64,000 nucleotides of DNA from Yamagishiella unicocca. Taxonomy: Eukaryota; Chlorophyta; Chlorophyceae; Chlamydomonadales; Volvocaceae. The DNA lies in assembly GCA_003116995.1 (NCBI GenBank), contig BDSL01000015.1, positions 620,001-684,000 on the forward strand, read 5' to 3'. This document shows, in pieces, positions 1-12,600 of this stretch. The translations under genes were made by a program, and so were the position numbers. The notes below the pieces were generated by a model. It saw only the letters and a program-made list of their open reading frames with translations, had not been told where the DNA came from and searched no databases. Numbering within the stretch: position 1 is the stretch's first letter; the number at the start of each line of letters is the position of its first letter.

Positions 1-1890
1 GCTGAGACCGGTCTCGGACGGTCGCCAAGCGGTGGGGGTCTTGGGAGGCCGGGGGTCGGGGTTGGGGGCTTTGGGGCTTTTGTTGACCGGGTGACCGGGA
101 TCTGAGTGCCGGTCGTAGTTTGGCCCGTCATGGGTTTTGTCCTGTCGTTCCGGGGACGGTGCGCCCGTGGGGCGTGTGGAGCCGCTCCGGCTGTGAGTCT
201 GAGTGCCCGGTGTGGGTTTAGCACGCTGCGCTTCCGTGTTGTGGGCGTCTTTGGGCCGCGCGTGTGCGGGGTCGCTTTGGCGGCTGGTTTGGCCGTGTGT
301 GTGCGTGCTTGGCAGGTCGCACCGTGTGTGGGTTCAGCTGCGCGGTTGTCCGTGTGTGTCTGGCAGCCTCTGCCGTGCAGCCGGTTTGCCGCCGTTCGTT
401 TCGCTGTTGCTCTCTCTCTGCAGTGTAAGGGCCCTTGGCAGTCGCTCCCCGTTCCTCTCGCTTCCAACTTTCAGCACCAAAACCGCCCATCCTCAGCATC
501 GAGCCACGAGATTACAGGTTAAGGGAGACAGGAGCACAGAATGCGCTTGCGGATTGTACTTGATCGTAACACTGAGCAGGGATATAGCATACCGTACTCG
601 GTCGTAACCCTGAGCAGGCATGTTCGTAGGCTGCGAGCGTGCTGCGTCTGCATCCCTTGTGGTCATGCGGACCTCTTTGGTAGGGCCAAATCCACGAGAC
701 CAGTGCGTATGCCGTCCTGTGTGGTGCAATGTGCCCGCTTGAGGCCAGAGGAAGGCCCCTGCTCGAACGTAGTGTCTCATAACGATGTTACAGTGTCCTC
801 AAGTCCGGGCGAACCCATGACAAGATCATATCCGTGGCCATGTCCGTGGCCTCACCATGTGAGAGCCGGAGCTGCACCCAGCATACGCCCCGAAGGGTAC
901 GGGAAAGCCTTGAAATGCAGAAAGACGCCACCCTGCCCTGACGGCACCCACGACGTGATAGCCACAGCCAACCGATTCCACGGTCGCCAGGCACCATAAA
1001 ACGAAACGCACACCAGCACAAAATAGCGGGGAAGAGTGGCAACAGAAACCCCGTGCAAAGCAACTATAAAGGTGAGTCAGCAAGTGGCAGGGAGACGAAC
1101 CCAGCGCAGCCATAATCCACTCAGACCTGCCAACCGCCGTGCCTAACAGCGAAAGGAAGATCAGCACAAAGGGCATTCAGGAAACGCGAGCATAATACCA
1201 CAGACAGGCCACCGCACTGCATGTTCTGACAGGACCTGACAGGACTTGCTGTCAGGTCGCTCTGGTTGGGAGTGTAGGGATACATGGTGATGGGTCGCAG
1301 GGTCAATCGGTGGCGACGCATCGGTGGCCCCTCAAATACGCTCACCTCCATGCCCGACGCGCCCGTCGTTGTTGGTGGTATACTGGCTGTCTCAGCCGTT
1401 GCTCCGGGCCGAACACAGAGATGTTGCATCCATGCCGTTGCCCTTGCAACCCCCCTGGTCATTGCTCATGTTGTGGCCTAAGTCGGACCCATGGAGGCTG
1501 GCCAGGGCTGCACGCTGGAGGATTCTGGTGCAACATTGAGCAGGCTACTGGAGGCATCAACAGCACGTGGCGGCCGTGCACTCGAAGTGTTAGGCACAAA
1601 CCGTCGAGGCTGACCTGCCATCACTGCGGAACTGCTTGCGGGTTCTGCCGCCACCTGCACCATCTGAAGCTTCCTCTTTTGATCCTGAATGCAAAGTAAA
1701 CGCATAAATCCTCCTATCCTACATGGAAAAGACCGTTTTCACATAACACCACACCTGCATCTTCTTCAACCAGGGCTTCTTGGGCCAGAAGAAGTCACCC
1801 AGGACACCAAATTCATGGACCCTGGGCTCCCGCAGACACATTGTGCCCCGGATGTAGTGTAGCTGCATGGCTTCGCTCTCAATGCCTTTC

Positions 1891-2117
1891 GCGTGCAGCT
1901 CCAGGTCCACATACTTCCTGCCACCCTCATGCAGGCAGGCCTTCAAGGATTCAAACGTACTTATCTTTGACCCCAAAAGCTCTGGCAAGCTGCACGTCTA
2001 AACTGTTTAGACGTGCAGCTTGCCAGAGCTCTTGGGGTCAAAGATAAGTACGTTTGAATCCTTGAAGGCCTGCCTGCATGAGGGTGGCAGGAAGTATGTG
2101 GACCTGGAGCTGCACGC
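1891..2117. repeat. Near-perfect palindrome, 113-bp arms
   Basis: Position p pairs with position 4008 minus p. The left arm is 1891-2003, the right arm 2005-2117, with a single unpaired base at 2004. I see one clear mismatch, near 1977/2031 (aaaagctctgg against agagctcttgg). Pairing stops at 1890/2118. The arm carries a short coding-like sequence that can be read on either strand as starting MPELLGSKISTF. A spacer this short suggests fold-back DNA synthesis or a young inverted duplication, or else an assembly join. Confidence 0.9.
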
Positions 2118-2526
2118 ACCTCCTGCCCCTCAACTGTTGTCCTTACGAACGTCATGTGGTAGAGATTCTTTGGGCTCGCCTTCGCGGGCACTGCTCCCAA
2201 CCAGCTTTCGATCTTGAGAACATCGTGATGGGAGCAACGTGAGATAAAGCAAACCACTATGTATATTGCCACATAAAGCGTGGCGTTTGCGTCGTTGTAT
2301 TTCAAACGCATATGCTCAACCTCAAGACTTGCTTTTCGCGTCTGAATTACGACTTCGCCATTGCTGCCAAGCTAGCCTATCTTCGTGACAATTATAGGAC
2401 ATCCGTTCCCATGGTATACTTATTTTATTTGCCAAAGAGGGTGGTTCCATGCACAATTGGTCCTGTACGCCGTACAGGATCTTGGTGCCCTGCACTGCAC
2501 CATCAGCCTGGAGCAGGGCAGCACCA

Positions 2527-2659
2527 TTGGCAGCAGGTATTCCCTGTAACATACGAGAAAGGGCTTGCAGCGGTCCCGGGTTTTTTTTTGCCGTCGTGGT
2601 TCTTCCCATTTGCATGCAAGTCAGCCTTGGAGTTGGCAGCAGGTATTCCCTGTAACATA
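2527..2659. repeat. 27-bp direct repeat pair
   Basis: The same 27 bases, beginning ttggcagcaggtattccctg, occur at 2527-2553 and 2633-2659, 106 bp apart. Each copy contains a TGTAA motif. They could be remnants of a tandem duplication or of element ends. Confidence 0.8.
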
Positions 2660-3614
2660 TAGACAATAACTTATGCGGCACTTAAGCATATCACACAGCA
2701 GTGTCAGCCATGTAATGTCGTGTGCAGGGTTGAAAATAAGGGGGGGGTGAGGGGGAGGTGAGGGGGGGAAAGCCCCCCTTCCCCCCAGCAAATAATGCTG
2801 GGGTTTGACCCATACCCTTGATTTCCTCATCAAGTCTCAAGTGCCGGGTCCCAAGTTACGTAAGCTACGGTGATGACGGCGACGGAGCCGGGTGCTGCCT
2901 GTGTGTCAGTGGTAGCTTCGGCTACTGGTAGTGGACCTGTGTGTTCTCGCTGATGATGGTTTGGAGGTTATGGCTATGTTAAGGCCTGGAGGATGTCAAA
3001 CAGTGTTTATGGCGTCGGGTCCACCTACGCCGTACAGGACAACCAATATCTCTAACCCAGAACTTCCATGCCTTTCTCGTTTATCAAACCATGTTGGCAA
3101 ATTCGTACATATTTCCACTTGGTGCCAGGGATGTGGACTCCACCACCACCAGAATGCGAGTATTACAAGGGAGCCACCAGGCCCCTGCCAGGCACCGTCG
3201 GGAGCTCCGTGCATCGTCCGCTCTTGTACCGTTTGTTCCGTATCGTGCTTGTGCCTGTACCATTGCTCGCAAAGCACTAGCGAAAACTATTTCCCCGTTA
3301 GGTGAGAAACCTCCTATGCGCTGCTGAAGGCAGGTTGACGCCATAAAAGGAAGCGGCAAACCCCAAAGCCGTACGGTACCGCAAGTTGACCAACGCCTTC
3401 TGGCCTTCATACCCGCTTTTTCACGTGCAGTTGTTTGCAAGAGGTGGTTGGATGTGAGGTTTTTATTCATAATTGCCTATGTTAGTATGTTAATAGCTAA
3501 GTTTGCCGCTTGTACAGGCGGCAGTTTCACTGTGCCAAGCAGACTACGTCGTGGGCAAACAGCTAGAATAAATAAAGTTAGCATTCCTAATTGAAAGCTT
3601 TGAAAGAGGCTCGG

Positions 3615-6600
3615 ATGGCCGCACAGGACGCCTCCGCACGCATCGGACTCGCCGGCAAGCCGGGAACTGCTGGCCAAATTCTGTTTGAGGACTTTACTAA
3701 ACTGCTGGATACTCTTGTTCGAACTCCACAAAAGAGCGGCAAGAAGGTAGGCTCTTGCGTACAAGGGAAGTGACCCGAGGGGCGCTCGCTCACCGTTCGG
3801 CATTTGGGGACCCACCCAAACCCTCCACACCTGCTCAAGAGCAGCCCTGCAAGAAATTCACAAATTGTGCGGCTCAGCTTGAGCTCGTCCATTGGATTAC
3901 GACTGGGAGGGTATCCGAACCCATTTCCCGGACCCTACCCCGGCGCCCGGCCACAATCCCAAACACAGTGGCCTGGAGGGGATGGGTGCCGGGAGCTACA
4001 ATTTGCTTTTGGAACGGGGGCTGGCAACACTTCCCATAATGCTGTTGCGCCGCAGGTCAAGGTGCTGCGGCGCTTCTGCGACCTACAGGTCCCCCGCCGC
4101 GATGGAAACGACCTCTTCCACTTCTACCGCCTGCTGCTGCCGGTGGGTAGATGGCGTGGGAGCGCAGTGGGTCGATGGGTACGGCGCGCCGCGCCGAGTT
4201 CTAAGGGCCGTCGTCGTCCTCGTGGCGGTTGCGGAGAAGACCAGGTCAAGAATTAATCAGGGTGGCGGGCAGCAGCGGCGTGCCGTTGGATGTACGGCAG
4301 TGGGGTGTGCTGTGCCACGGGGAAGGGCGGTGCTGGCGCAGGGATTCGGTGCTCTGGGCTGGTGGACTGGCAGGCGGGGTATGTGGGTAATCCCAGGCGG
4401 TTGCAATCGCGTTGTCCTTTACCCCGCTATAAGCCAGCTGGCTGGAACTAAAACCCTAAACCCCTCGCGCCATGTCATCGACGCCGCCCTCTCACCAGAG
4501 CCCCCAAGTGGAGAAGGAGAGGGGAAACTACCAGCTGAAGGTATGGTTACGCGCGATGCCAGCTCCAGGCTACGCCTGCGGAGGGGAATGTGGAATGAGG
4601 TTTACTGTCCGGTGTGGGCGCTCGCTTACCCCTAACACGAGAAACCTCAACTGGAAGGACGTGCACGATCATGAGGAGCTGGGAAGCTGGGAAGCTGGGG
4701 GCGGGGCGGGGCTGCCGCCGTAATCCCAGTGCCCCCCCCCCCGCGCCTCCAGCTCCTCCTCCTCCTCCTCCTCCTCCTCCCCCTCCTCCTCGTCCTCCTG
4801 TTATGAAACGCTTCCCGACCGGTTTTGCTTTTCAGTGACGACCCATGGGCTTCTTCTCATACACCTCGCCCTCCGTTTCTACCCTCCGCTTCCTACGCCG
4901 TTGTAACCGGGGCTCCTCTCATAACCCCCTCCCCCCCAGACAATGCGCCAGCTATTACACCTGTGTCGTGTAATCAGTTTTATGCCATCCCTCCACGGTT
5001 GCAGGAGGCCAAGCTGGCTGCGGTGCTGGCGGGCGCAGTGGGCGCCAGCAGCGGCGACACCGAGCGCGCCAAGCAGTGGCGGCTGCTCAACTCCACCCGG
5101 AGCGGCGTCTTCCACGAGGTCATGTACGAGGTGGGGATCATGGCCGTACAAACGCACTTATACGGCGGTCAAAGGGTGGCGTGGAACGCGTCCGACACTC
5201 TGGCCGCGGGCTTGGCTCACCCCCAGCAGCCCGCTCCCGCTGGTCGAACCCCTCCGGAAAAACCCTGACCCCTCCACCCCTGCCTTCACAACCGCGCCCG
5301 CCGGCCCCCGCGCGAGTGTGTCGGGGCTGCACACCAAACCCGCGCCTCCTGCCTAGTTTACCGCCGCACCGTACCGATACGTACTGTCGTACGCTGCAGG
5401 TGCTGTTCCGCAAGTACCTCAGGGCAGACCAGGGCGGCTCGGGGCCTCGCCTCACGCTGGCGGAGGTGGGTTTCGGAGCGGGGCGCCAAGAAAGGGGGCC
5501 TTGAGCAAGATCGCGGTTGCTTATTGTGCCCCGCGCCACCGTCAAACGCGCGCGTACCGCTCGTCCCAACCGCCGCAGGTCAACGCCATGCTGGACGAGC
5601 TGGTAAACCGCGCAGGCGACACCGCGGGTCAGCAGGCGGTGCTGCGCGCGCTGCTGCGGCGTTGCTCCCCGGGATCGGCCAAGTGGGTGGTGCTCATCAT
5701 CATGAGGGACCTCAAGGTGTGACGTGTTGTATCAGAACGAAGCCGCGTAGGCGCGAATGTACATGTGTGTATGTGTATGTGTCTTTGTTGTACGTTTAGG
5801 GTCTCGGGCTCCCGCGGGACACAGCCAATGCCGTCCCCTCCCCTGACTCCCCCCCCCCGCGGGTCTTCCTCGCAACCTCGCACGTTTCCTCTTATACCCG
5901 CACCCCCCCCGGATTATGTGTTTTACACCCCCTCTCCTCCGCCAGCTGGGTATGTCCGCCGACACCGTCCTGGCCGCCTACCACCCAGACGGCCCCGACG
6001 TCCTCAACGGCTGTATGGACCTGCGGCGAGTGCTAGTGGACCTTCTGGACCCCAACACCCGGCTCAAGAAGAAGGCGAGCACGGCGAGACGCCCTACTCT
6101 CTTCCTCCTTGTCGTGTCCATAGGGTTTCCTCTGACAATATCCGTTCCCCCTCCCGGATAGACTATGCACCAGCCACACTTCCCATGTCGAGTAACCGGT
6201 TCTTTTCTGTAACCCACCGGATATAATATGCCCCCCCCCCGTCGCCACCCCTCTAAACGGTGTGTTTCTCGCATCCACGGGTCTTCCTCGAATCCCCGCC
6301 AGGACGTGGTTCCCGGCCAGCCCGCCAAGCCCCAGCTGGCGGACCGCTGCGACGGGGGGGTGGCGGTGGCGGCGAGGCGCATGAGGGGGCGGCGCTTCGT
6401 GGTGGAGGTCAAGTTCGACGGAGAGAGGATGCAGGCGAGCGGGGGGCCGGGGCGAGGAAATCCCGTTCATACGACATAGGAGGGGCGGAGGGTTGCGAGG
6501 CGGGGGGGGGCGGGGTGTTTGTGGGACCCGGGGGGCGGCGCCTGAAAAGGTAGACCGGTTAGGATATGTGTTTTGTACACTCGGTTTGGGATCGTATGCC

Positions 6601-9600
6601 GGGGAGCTTGGTGGGGGCGGTGGTGTGGAGGCGGGCGCGGGCGCGGCGAGAAGAATGGGGGGGGGTGCAGTGATTATGGAGTGGGGTAGGAAGCGGGGCA
6701 GGGGCGGTGTACGGCAGGAGGGAAGAGATGCAGCAGGATGTGGATCGGCACCGGCGCGGCGCGGAGGGTGTGTTGGGGTGGGGTGGGGTGCTGTCATGCC
6801 CCACAGCAGCCTTCACCTGTCGCGGATACCCGGGTGTAACACTGGGAGGTCCTGACGGGGTGCTGTCGGGAGCGACGCCTCGGGAGGGGCTGCCCCCTGC
6901 CCTGCCGCTCTGCCGCTCTGCCGGCACAGCCCAACCGAGCTCCCCACCTCGCTTAATGCACAGCCAGCACCCCCTCCGCTCCATGCCCGGCGCTGGCGCG
7001 CCCCCCCCTCCGCCCTCCTTGTCGCCTACGGTCCTTGCATTAGTCGATTTTGCTCCAGGGTTTCTCAGGCGTTGACCAACGCGTTTCTGGTCAAACACTC
7101 CTCGCTACCCCTTCTCTCTCCCCCGTCCCCCCCCTGTGCGTGGCCGGCCATCCTAGTCCAGTAGCCTGCGCGCGCATCCCGGTGTCCTAAGGCTATGCAC
7201 ACACTACATTCCCCAGTCGCGTTACCGGTTCTTTTATTGTAATCCCCCCCGACCCGCCCTCAGGTCCACCGCAGCGACTCCGGCTCGTTCAACTTCTTCA
7301 GCCGCCGCGGCCTCGACCATGGCTCCAAGCGGGACTTCACGGTGCTAGCTCCCGCACTGGCCGCCCTCATGACACAGGAACGGATGATACTGGATGGCGA
7401 GATGGTGGTGTGGAACAAGACGAGGTGTGTGAGTATGTGTGTGTTTGGGCGGGGGGGAAGGGGGGTGGCGTGAAAACCGGTGACACAAAAACGACAAGAT
7501 AGTGGGCGCATGGTCGGCGGACAGCGAGGTTGTGGGCGCATGCTGGAGCATTGGGACGGACGACCGGCAAAGGGGGGGGGAAGGGGGGTGAGGGGAGGTT
7601 CGGGGCGCTGGTAAGGGGTGCGGAGGAGTCGGGAGGTTGGGGGATCAATTGGCGTTTGGTGATGAAGATGATGCTGCGGAGGAGGCACGAGGGGGAGGTT
7701 GAGCTCCTGCCGCTTACTCCAGACTACCATTTGCCCCGGTGTGTTCCTCCGCCCCGCTCCTGCTGACTCGGCCGTCATCGCTCGCCAACAGCGGTGTGCA
7801 AAAAACCCGTCAAGCCCCGCATGCAGGACCCTTCGTTCCCTTTCCCCCCTGCTATCACCTCACCTCCCCCCCTCCCCACACGGGCTTCCTCCCACCCCCC
7901 CGGCAGGCAGGTGTTCGAACCGTTCGGCGGCCTGACCAGCGCCATGGACGCCATCAACCGGGGGGTGGGCCCCGAGCAGCCCATCAAGATGAAGGTGGGG
8001 AAAAACACGGCACAGCACGGTACAGCACGGCACAGCTCGGCACAGCACGGCACAGCACGGCACAGCACAGCACAGCACGGCACAACACGCCTGGAGTCAA
8101 CCACGAAAACAGACGCAGCCCCAGTCCCGGCTGTGGCCCCACCCGCGCTGCAAGCGTGGGGGCGAGCCGGCGGTGGCACTGGGCCGGTCACCAGGGAGCG
8201 GAAGCCCGCCCGCCGTTTGCTGTACGGCAGCCAAAACCGGTTCGCCAGCTTCCCCTCTCACTCCCGTTTCTCCCCTACCTTCCGCTGGTTTCTGCCTTCC
8301 GTTTCCCATGTCGTGTAACCGGATCTTCTCGCCCCACACACCCCCTTCCGGCCCCCTCACCCCCTTTCCCCCCAGATGGGCAGCGCCATCAACACCACCG
8401 ACCCCGACTACATCTTCCCGGTGGCTGCTGACGTGGAGGTGGTCTTCGTGGCCTTCGACGTGCTGTTCATAGACGGGGGGTCGGTGCTGGACAAGACGCT
8501 GGGGGTGGGTGGCTGGGACTGGATGGCTGGGGGGTAAGGGGAGGGACCCGTGGGTCGGCTGGGGGACAGGCATGAGCACGGGAATCTGCCTGCAGGGAGC
8601 CAGGTCTTAACTTATCCCCGTGCCCCCTCTGGTGTCGTCGCATCGGGTCTTTTTCCTACGTCGTGTCTGGCGGTTTCCACTAATCCTTTGATTATTTTAC
8701 TGTTTTATTGATAAATCTGTGAAGTATCTTTAACCTTTCGTGTGGGGTTTCCTCTCTCTGCCTCAGGAGCGCCACCAGCTGCTGCGGAGGGCGCTGCGCA
8801 GCTGCCCGCCCGAGGGCATTCCCGTGGGGCCGTCCGGGGTCATACGATTCAGGGCGGTGCCGCTGCTGCCGGGTGCGGTGTTGCTAGGTGGGTGGCTGGG
8901 TGCGTGGGTCGGTGGGTCGGTGTCGCTGCTGTCGGGAGGCTGCTGCGCGACCCGAGCAACAGCGCCACGAGAAACCCCGTTTCGTTCCGCTTCTGGAAGC
9001 AGCCACCACCACCACCACCAGTCAATCACACGCAATCATAATTGTCGTATCGTGGCTACTGCACGTAGGTGGTGAGGTGTACAGCAAGGAGGGTACGGGA
9101 GAGGACGACATAAAAGACGTGTACGAGCGGGCGCTTGCAAAGCAGGTACGGCGGGGTACGGCGGGTCCTCCCTTTCGTTCCTCCCTGTTCCTACCTTTTG
9201 CACAGTGTGGCATATTTCCCACGTGAGCCATTCACGGGCGCAAAGCCCGGCCCGGCCCGGCAAGCCCCGAAACCAATCTCCCGCGCCCCTCTGCAACCGG
9301 CACCAATTTTGTGTGGATGGCATTTCCTCTCGCAGGAGGAGGGCATTGTGATCAAGGCGCTCGACTCGCCGTACAAGCTCAACGACCGCTCCGGAACCTG
9401 GCTCAAGGTCAAACCCGACTACGTGGACAGCAGCGAGTTCGATGCGGTGAGTTTGGGTTTGCAGTTGGGAGTGGTTTGAGGAAACGGCGCGGTTACAACT
9501 TCCAACGGCTCCAGTGGCCGAGGCTGGCGGCTTGGTGGCGAAGCCCGCTACCCACCTAACCGCCTCTCCCACACAACCCCCCACTGCAACCGACCTCCTC

Positions 9601-12600
9601 CAGACCACGCTCTGCGCCTGGTCAACCGCTTCCTTTGAGTGCCGTACCGCGTGCTAACGACCCCCGCAACCACCAACTGCACGTGTGCAGGTGGTCATCG
9701 GCGCCATGTGGGGAACCGGCGGCCGGTGAGTCCCCCTCTTCCCGCTGCCCCGAAACCAGGGTGACGTGGAAAACTGCGAAAATGAAAATGGAAGAACCCC
9801 CCCCCGCGGAGGTCGGGTTGCGAGGGGGGCCTTCACCTCCCTGCAGCTGCCGGGCGCGCCCTTTCATCTCTTGTCGTACGCATCGTACATCATAGGGCCC
9901 ATTGCACGCGGGGGACTGAAGTTTAACCGTTTCCCACTGCACCGCGCGCGATCCGAACGGACCCCTCCGCGCTTCCGCTGGTTGCTGGCGCTATCCACCT
10001 GAAAAGCACACATACACACACACACGCACCCAAGCTGTGCTTCGAAACACAACCTCCCCCCTTCCCCCGCACGTGGCATCCCTCCCTGCCTCCCCCCCGG
10101 CGCGTGCAGCCGTGGCGGGCGTCTGAGTGAGTTCCTGCTGGCGCTGGCGGACACCCCGCGCGTCCCGGGGGCGGAGCCCTCCACCTTCGTCAGCTTCTGC
10201 CGGTGCGCCGCAGGGGGCGGGGGGTCGCGAGGAAGACCCGTGGATGCGCCGCAGGGGGCGGCGAGGAAGACCCGTGGATGCGAGAAACACCCTTTCGAAC
10301 AGACGGGCGGGGGGGAGATGCGGAGAATATAAAGGAAATCCGCGACTCCACGGCCGACAATCCCGTGGGGGGGGGCGGGAAGGACATGAGAGGAGATCCG
10401 TAGGGGAAGGGGGAAGACGAAACCCTGTGCAGTGAAGTGGCTGTGGATAGGGGGGATGAGAGCGGTGGCTGCATTGGTGCGAAGCCGCGGTTAAGGTAGG
10501 TACACAGCAGGGTGCAGTTCCTCTCTCGTACCCTAAACCCAAACCCCGCAAGGGAGGCACAACCCAACGGGACCCAAACGAACCTAACCCTAATCAAACC
10601 CGAACTCGCAGCGTGGGCACGGGCCTCAGCGCCGACCAGTACGACCTGGTCCGGGAGCGGCTGCGGCCGCTGCTGGTGGAGCTGCTTCCCGGGCAGCGGC
10701 CCCCCCGCTGCTACCGCGTCACAGGGCAGCCGCGGGAGAGGCCCGACGTGTGGGTGTACGACCCGCTGAAGAGTGTCGTACTAACGGTCAAGGCGGACGG
10801 TGGGTACAGCGGGTTGGGGGTGCGTGTGTGGTGCAGCGCAGGGCTGTGGGGGTAGCCGCGGTGTCGTACCGCCCTGTATGTGTTTTCTTGACCCTCCCCA
10901 CCTCCGCCAACCCCGTAACCAAACTCTCCACGCCTTCACTGCATCCTGCCCCTCCCTTTTTTTCGCCTTCCTCCCACGCCCTACCGCCCCACCTGCCTCT
11001 CCTGCCTCCTCCCCTTCCTCTCCGCCTGCCTCCCCTGCCCAACCCTCTCGCCCCCCGCCCAGTGTTTTTTTTTTCGTTTTAGGGGGGTCTCGATTTATTC
11101 CATCTTAAGTAATAAAATTTCAGGGGTGTTTGATATTTGTTCCATATTTGTTCCATAGCGTGCGGCGCTGGGGGGGGCTCCGCCCCCCCCAGACCCCCCC
11201 CGATAAGTTACAAGTCCTTTCACAGACCCAGAGCCACGTACAGTCGGTGTGTTTCTTAGTGTCATTTGTTAGGGCAAACCGCAGCACAGTAGCGCTGGGT
11301 CTCTACCCGTTCATCAAGTACCGCCCCCTGCTGCTGCTGGCCAGCCACTTCCGCAGTGCGTCACCAAACGGGAATGTGTGCAGGTCGAACAAGTCCTGCG
11401 TGAACATGCGCACGCACAGCGCCAGGTGCTCGTCCAGGCGGTTGCGTGTGGGGTCCTGCACGTGTGGCTGAAGTAATAAAAATGTACGGGTCGGCCTCGA
11501 TCTGTTCCATTTTTTCCAAGCCCCAAACCCCCATTTATTCCTTTTAAGTAATATATTACTTAAAAAAAAAACACTGCCCCCGCCCCGCAGTTCGTACGAT
11601 CACGAGCGATGTATTCGCCAGCCGCTACTCCCTGCGCTTTCCCCGCGTGGTGGCGATCCGGGAGGACCGCAGCGCGAGGGATGCCACCACGCTGGGGGAG
11701 CTGGAGAGGATGGTTCTGGAGCGGGGTGAGAGCCAAGGGGGGTGGTACACAAGCCCGGGGGGTTCGAGGAAGACCCGTGGATGCCCGAAAAAACCCGTTT
11801 AGGACAGACGTTTTGACCCAAGCCCGGGGGGGGGGGTTCGCGGTAGTTCGCACAGACCCGCACGTTGTAACGTGGAAGCTACGGCTGCTTCCCTTTGCCG
11901 ATGGCATGTGCAGCTGGCATGGGGCGTGCGGTAGCTGTAATGTAAGTACTGCGATGCCAAGCAATCGAACCGTGGAACTGCTCCTACCAAACGACGTTAG
12001 ACACATGCCCTTGTGAGTGCGGCAACTGCAACCACTTTGCACGCGCTGTGATGGCTGCTCGCTGCTCCGTGACGATCGTGTGCGAGCCCGAACACGCTGG
12101 TGTGGGCGCGGTAGCACTAGCTTATGACGTGGGCTGGCCCGCTGTTGGCCTCACCCTCCCACCCCCGGTATGCCTCTGACCGCCCCCCCCTCCGGCCCTG
12201 ATCCCTTTCCGGCCCTGATCCCTTCCCGGCCCTCATCCCTTCCCGGCCCTCATCCCTCCCCCCCCCGGGCCCTTCCGAAGTCTGAAGGCTATGCACCAAC
12301 TACATTACCCCAGTCGAGTTACCGGTTCTTTACTTGTAACCCCCCCCCGACCCCTCCTTCTGTTTTAAACGTTTTTTTCGGACATCCACGGGTTTCCCTC
12401 GAACCCCCCCCGACCCCCCCGGCCCTACTCGCACCTCGCAGCTAAATCCAGCCGCGGCGAGGGCGGCGGCGCTGCGGAGCACGGACCAGCAGCTCAAGCC
12501 GGCGCAGGCCGCGGCAGGGCCGGAGCCGGAGGCGGAGGCTTCCGGCGGAGGGGCCAGGGCGCCGGTCGGGGGGCTCCACAGCGGGTCACGGTGGCGCGGG

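Larger units (their letters stand above)
1..3614. other. Gene-poor, repeat-rich 5' flank
   Basis: I could not assemble a gene here. The first 450 bases are G/T-rich with short open frames only. Between about 1720 and 3280 the minus strand has interrupted coding-like stretches, for example the frame ending at 1719 and one at 2996-3277. They are broken by the palindrome at 1891-2117 and resemble no family I can name, so they may be decayed transposon or gene fragments. A 27-bp direct repeat lies at 2527-2553 and 2633-2659. The last 300 bases probably hold the promoter and 5' UTR of the ligase gene that follows. Confidence 0.5.
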
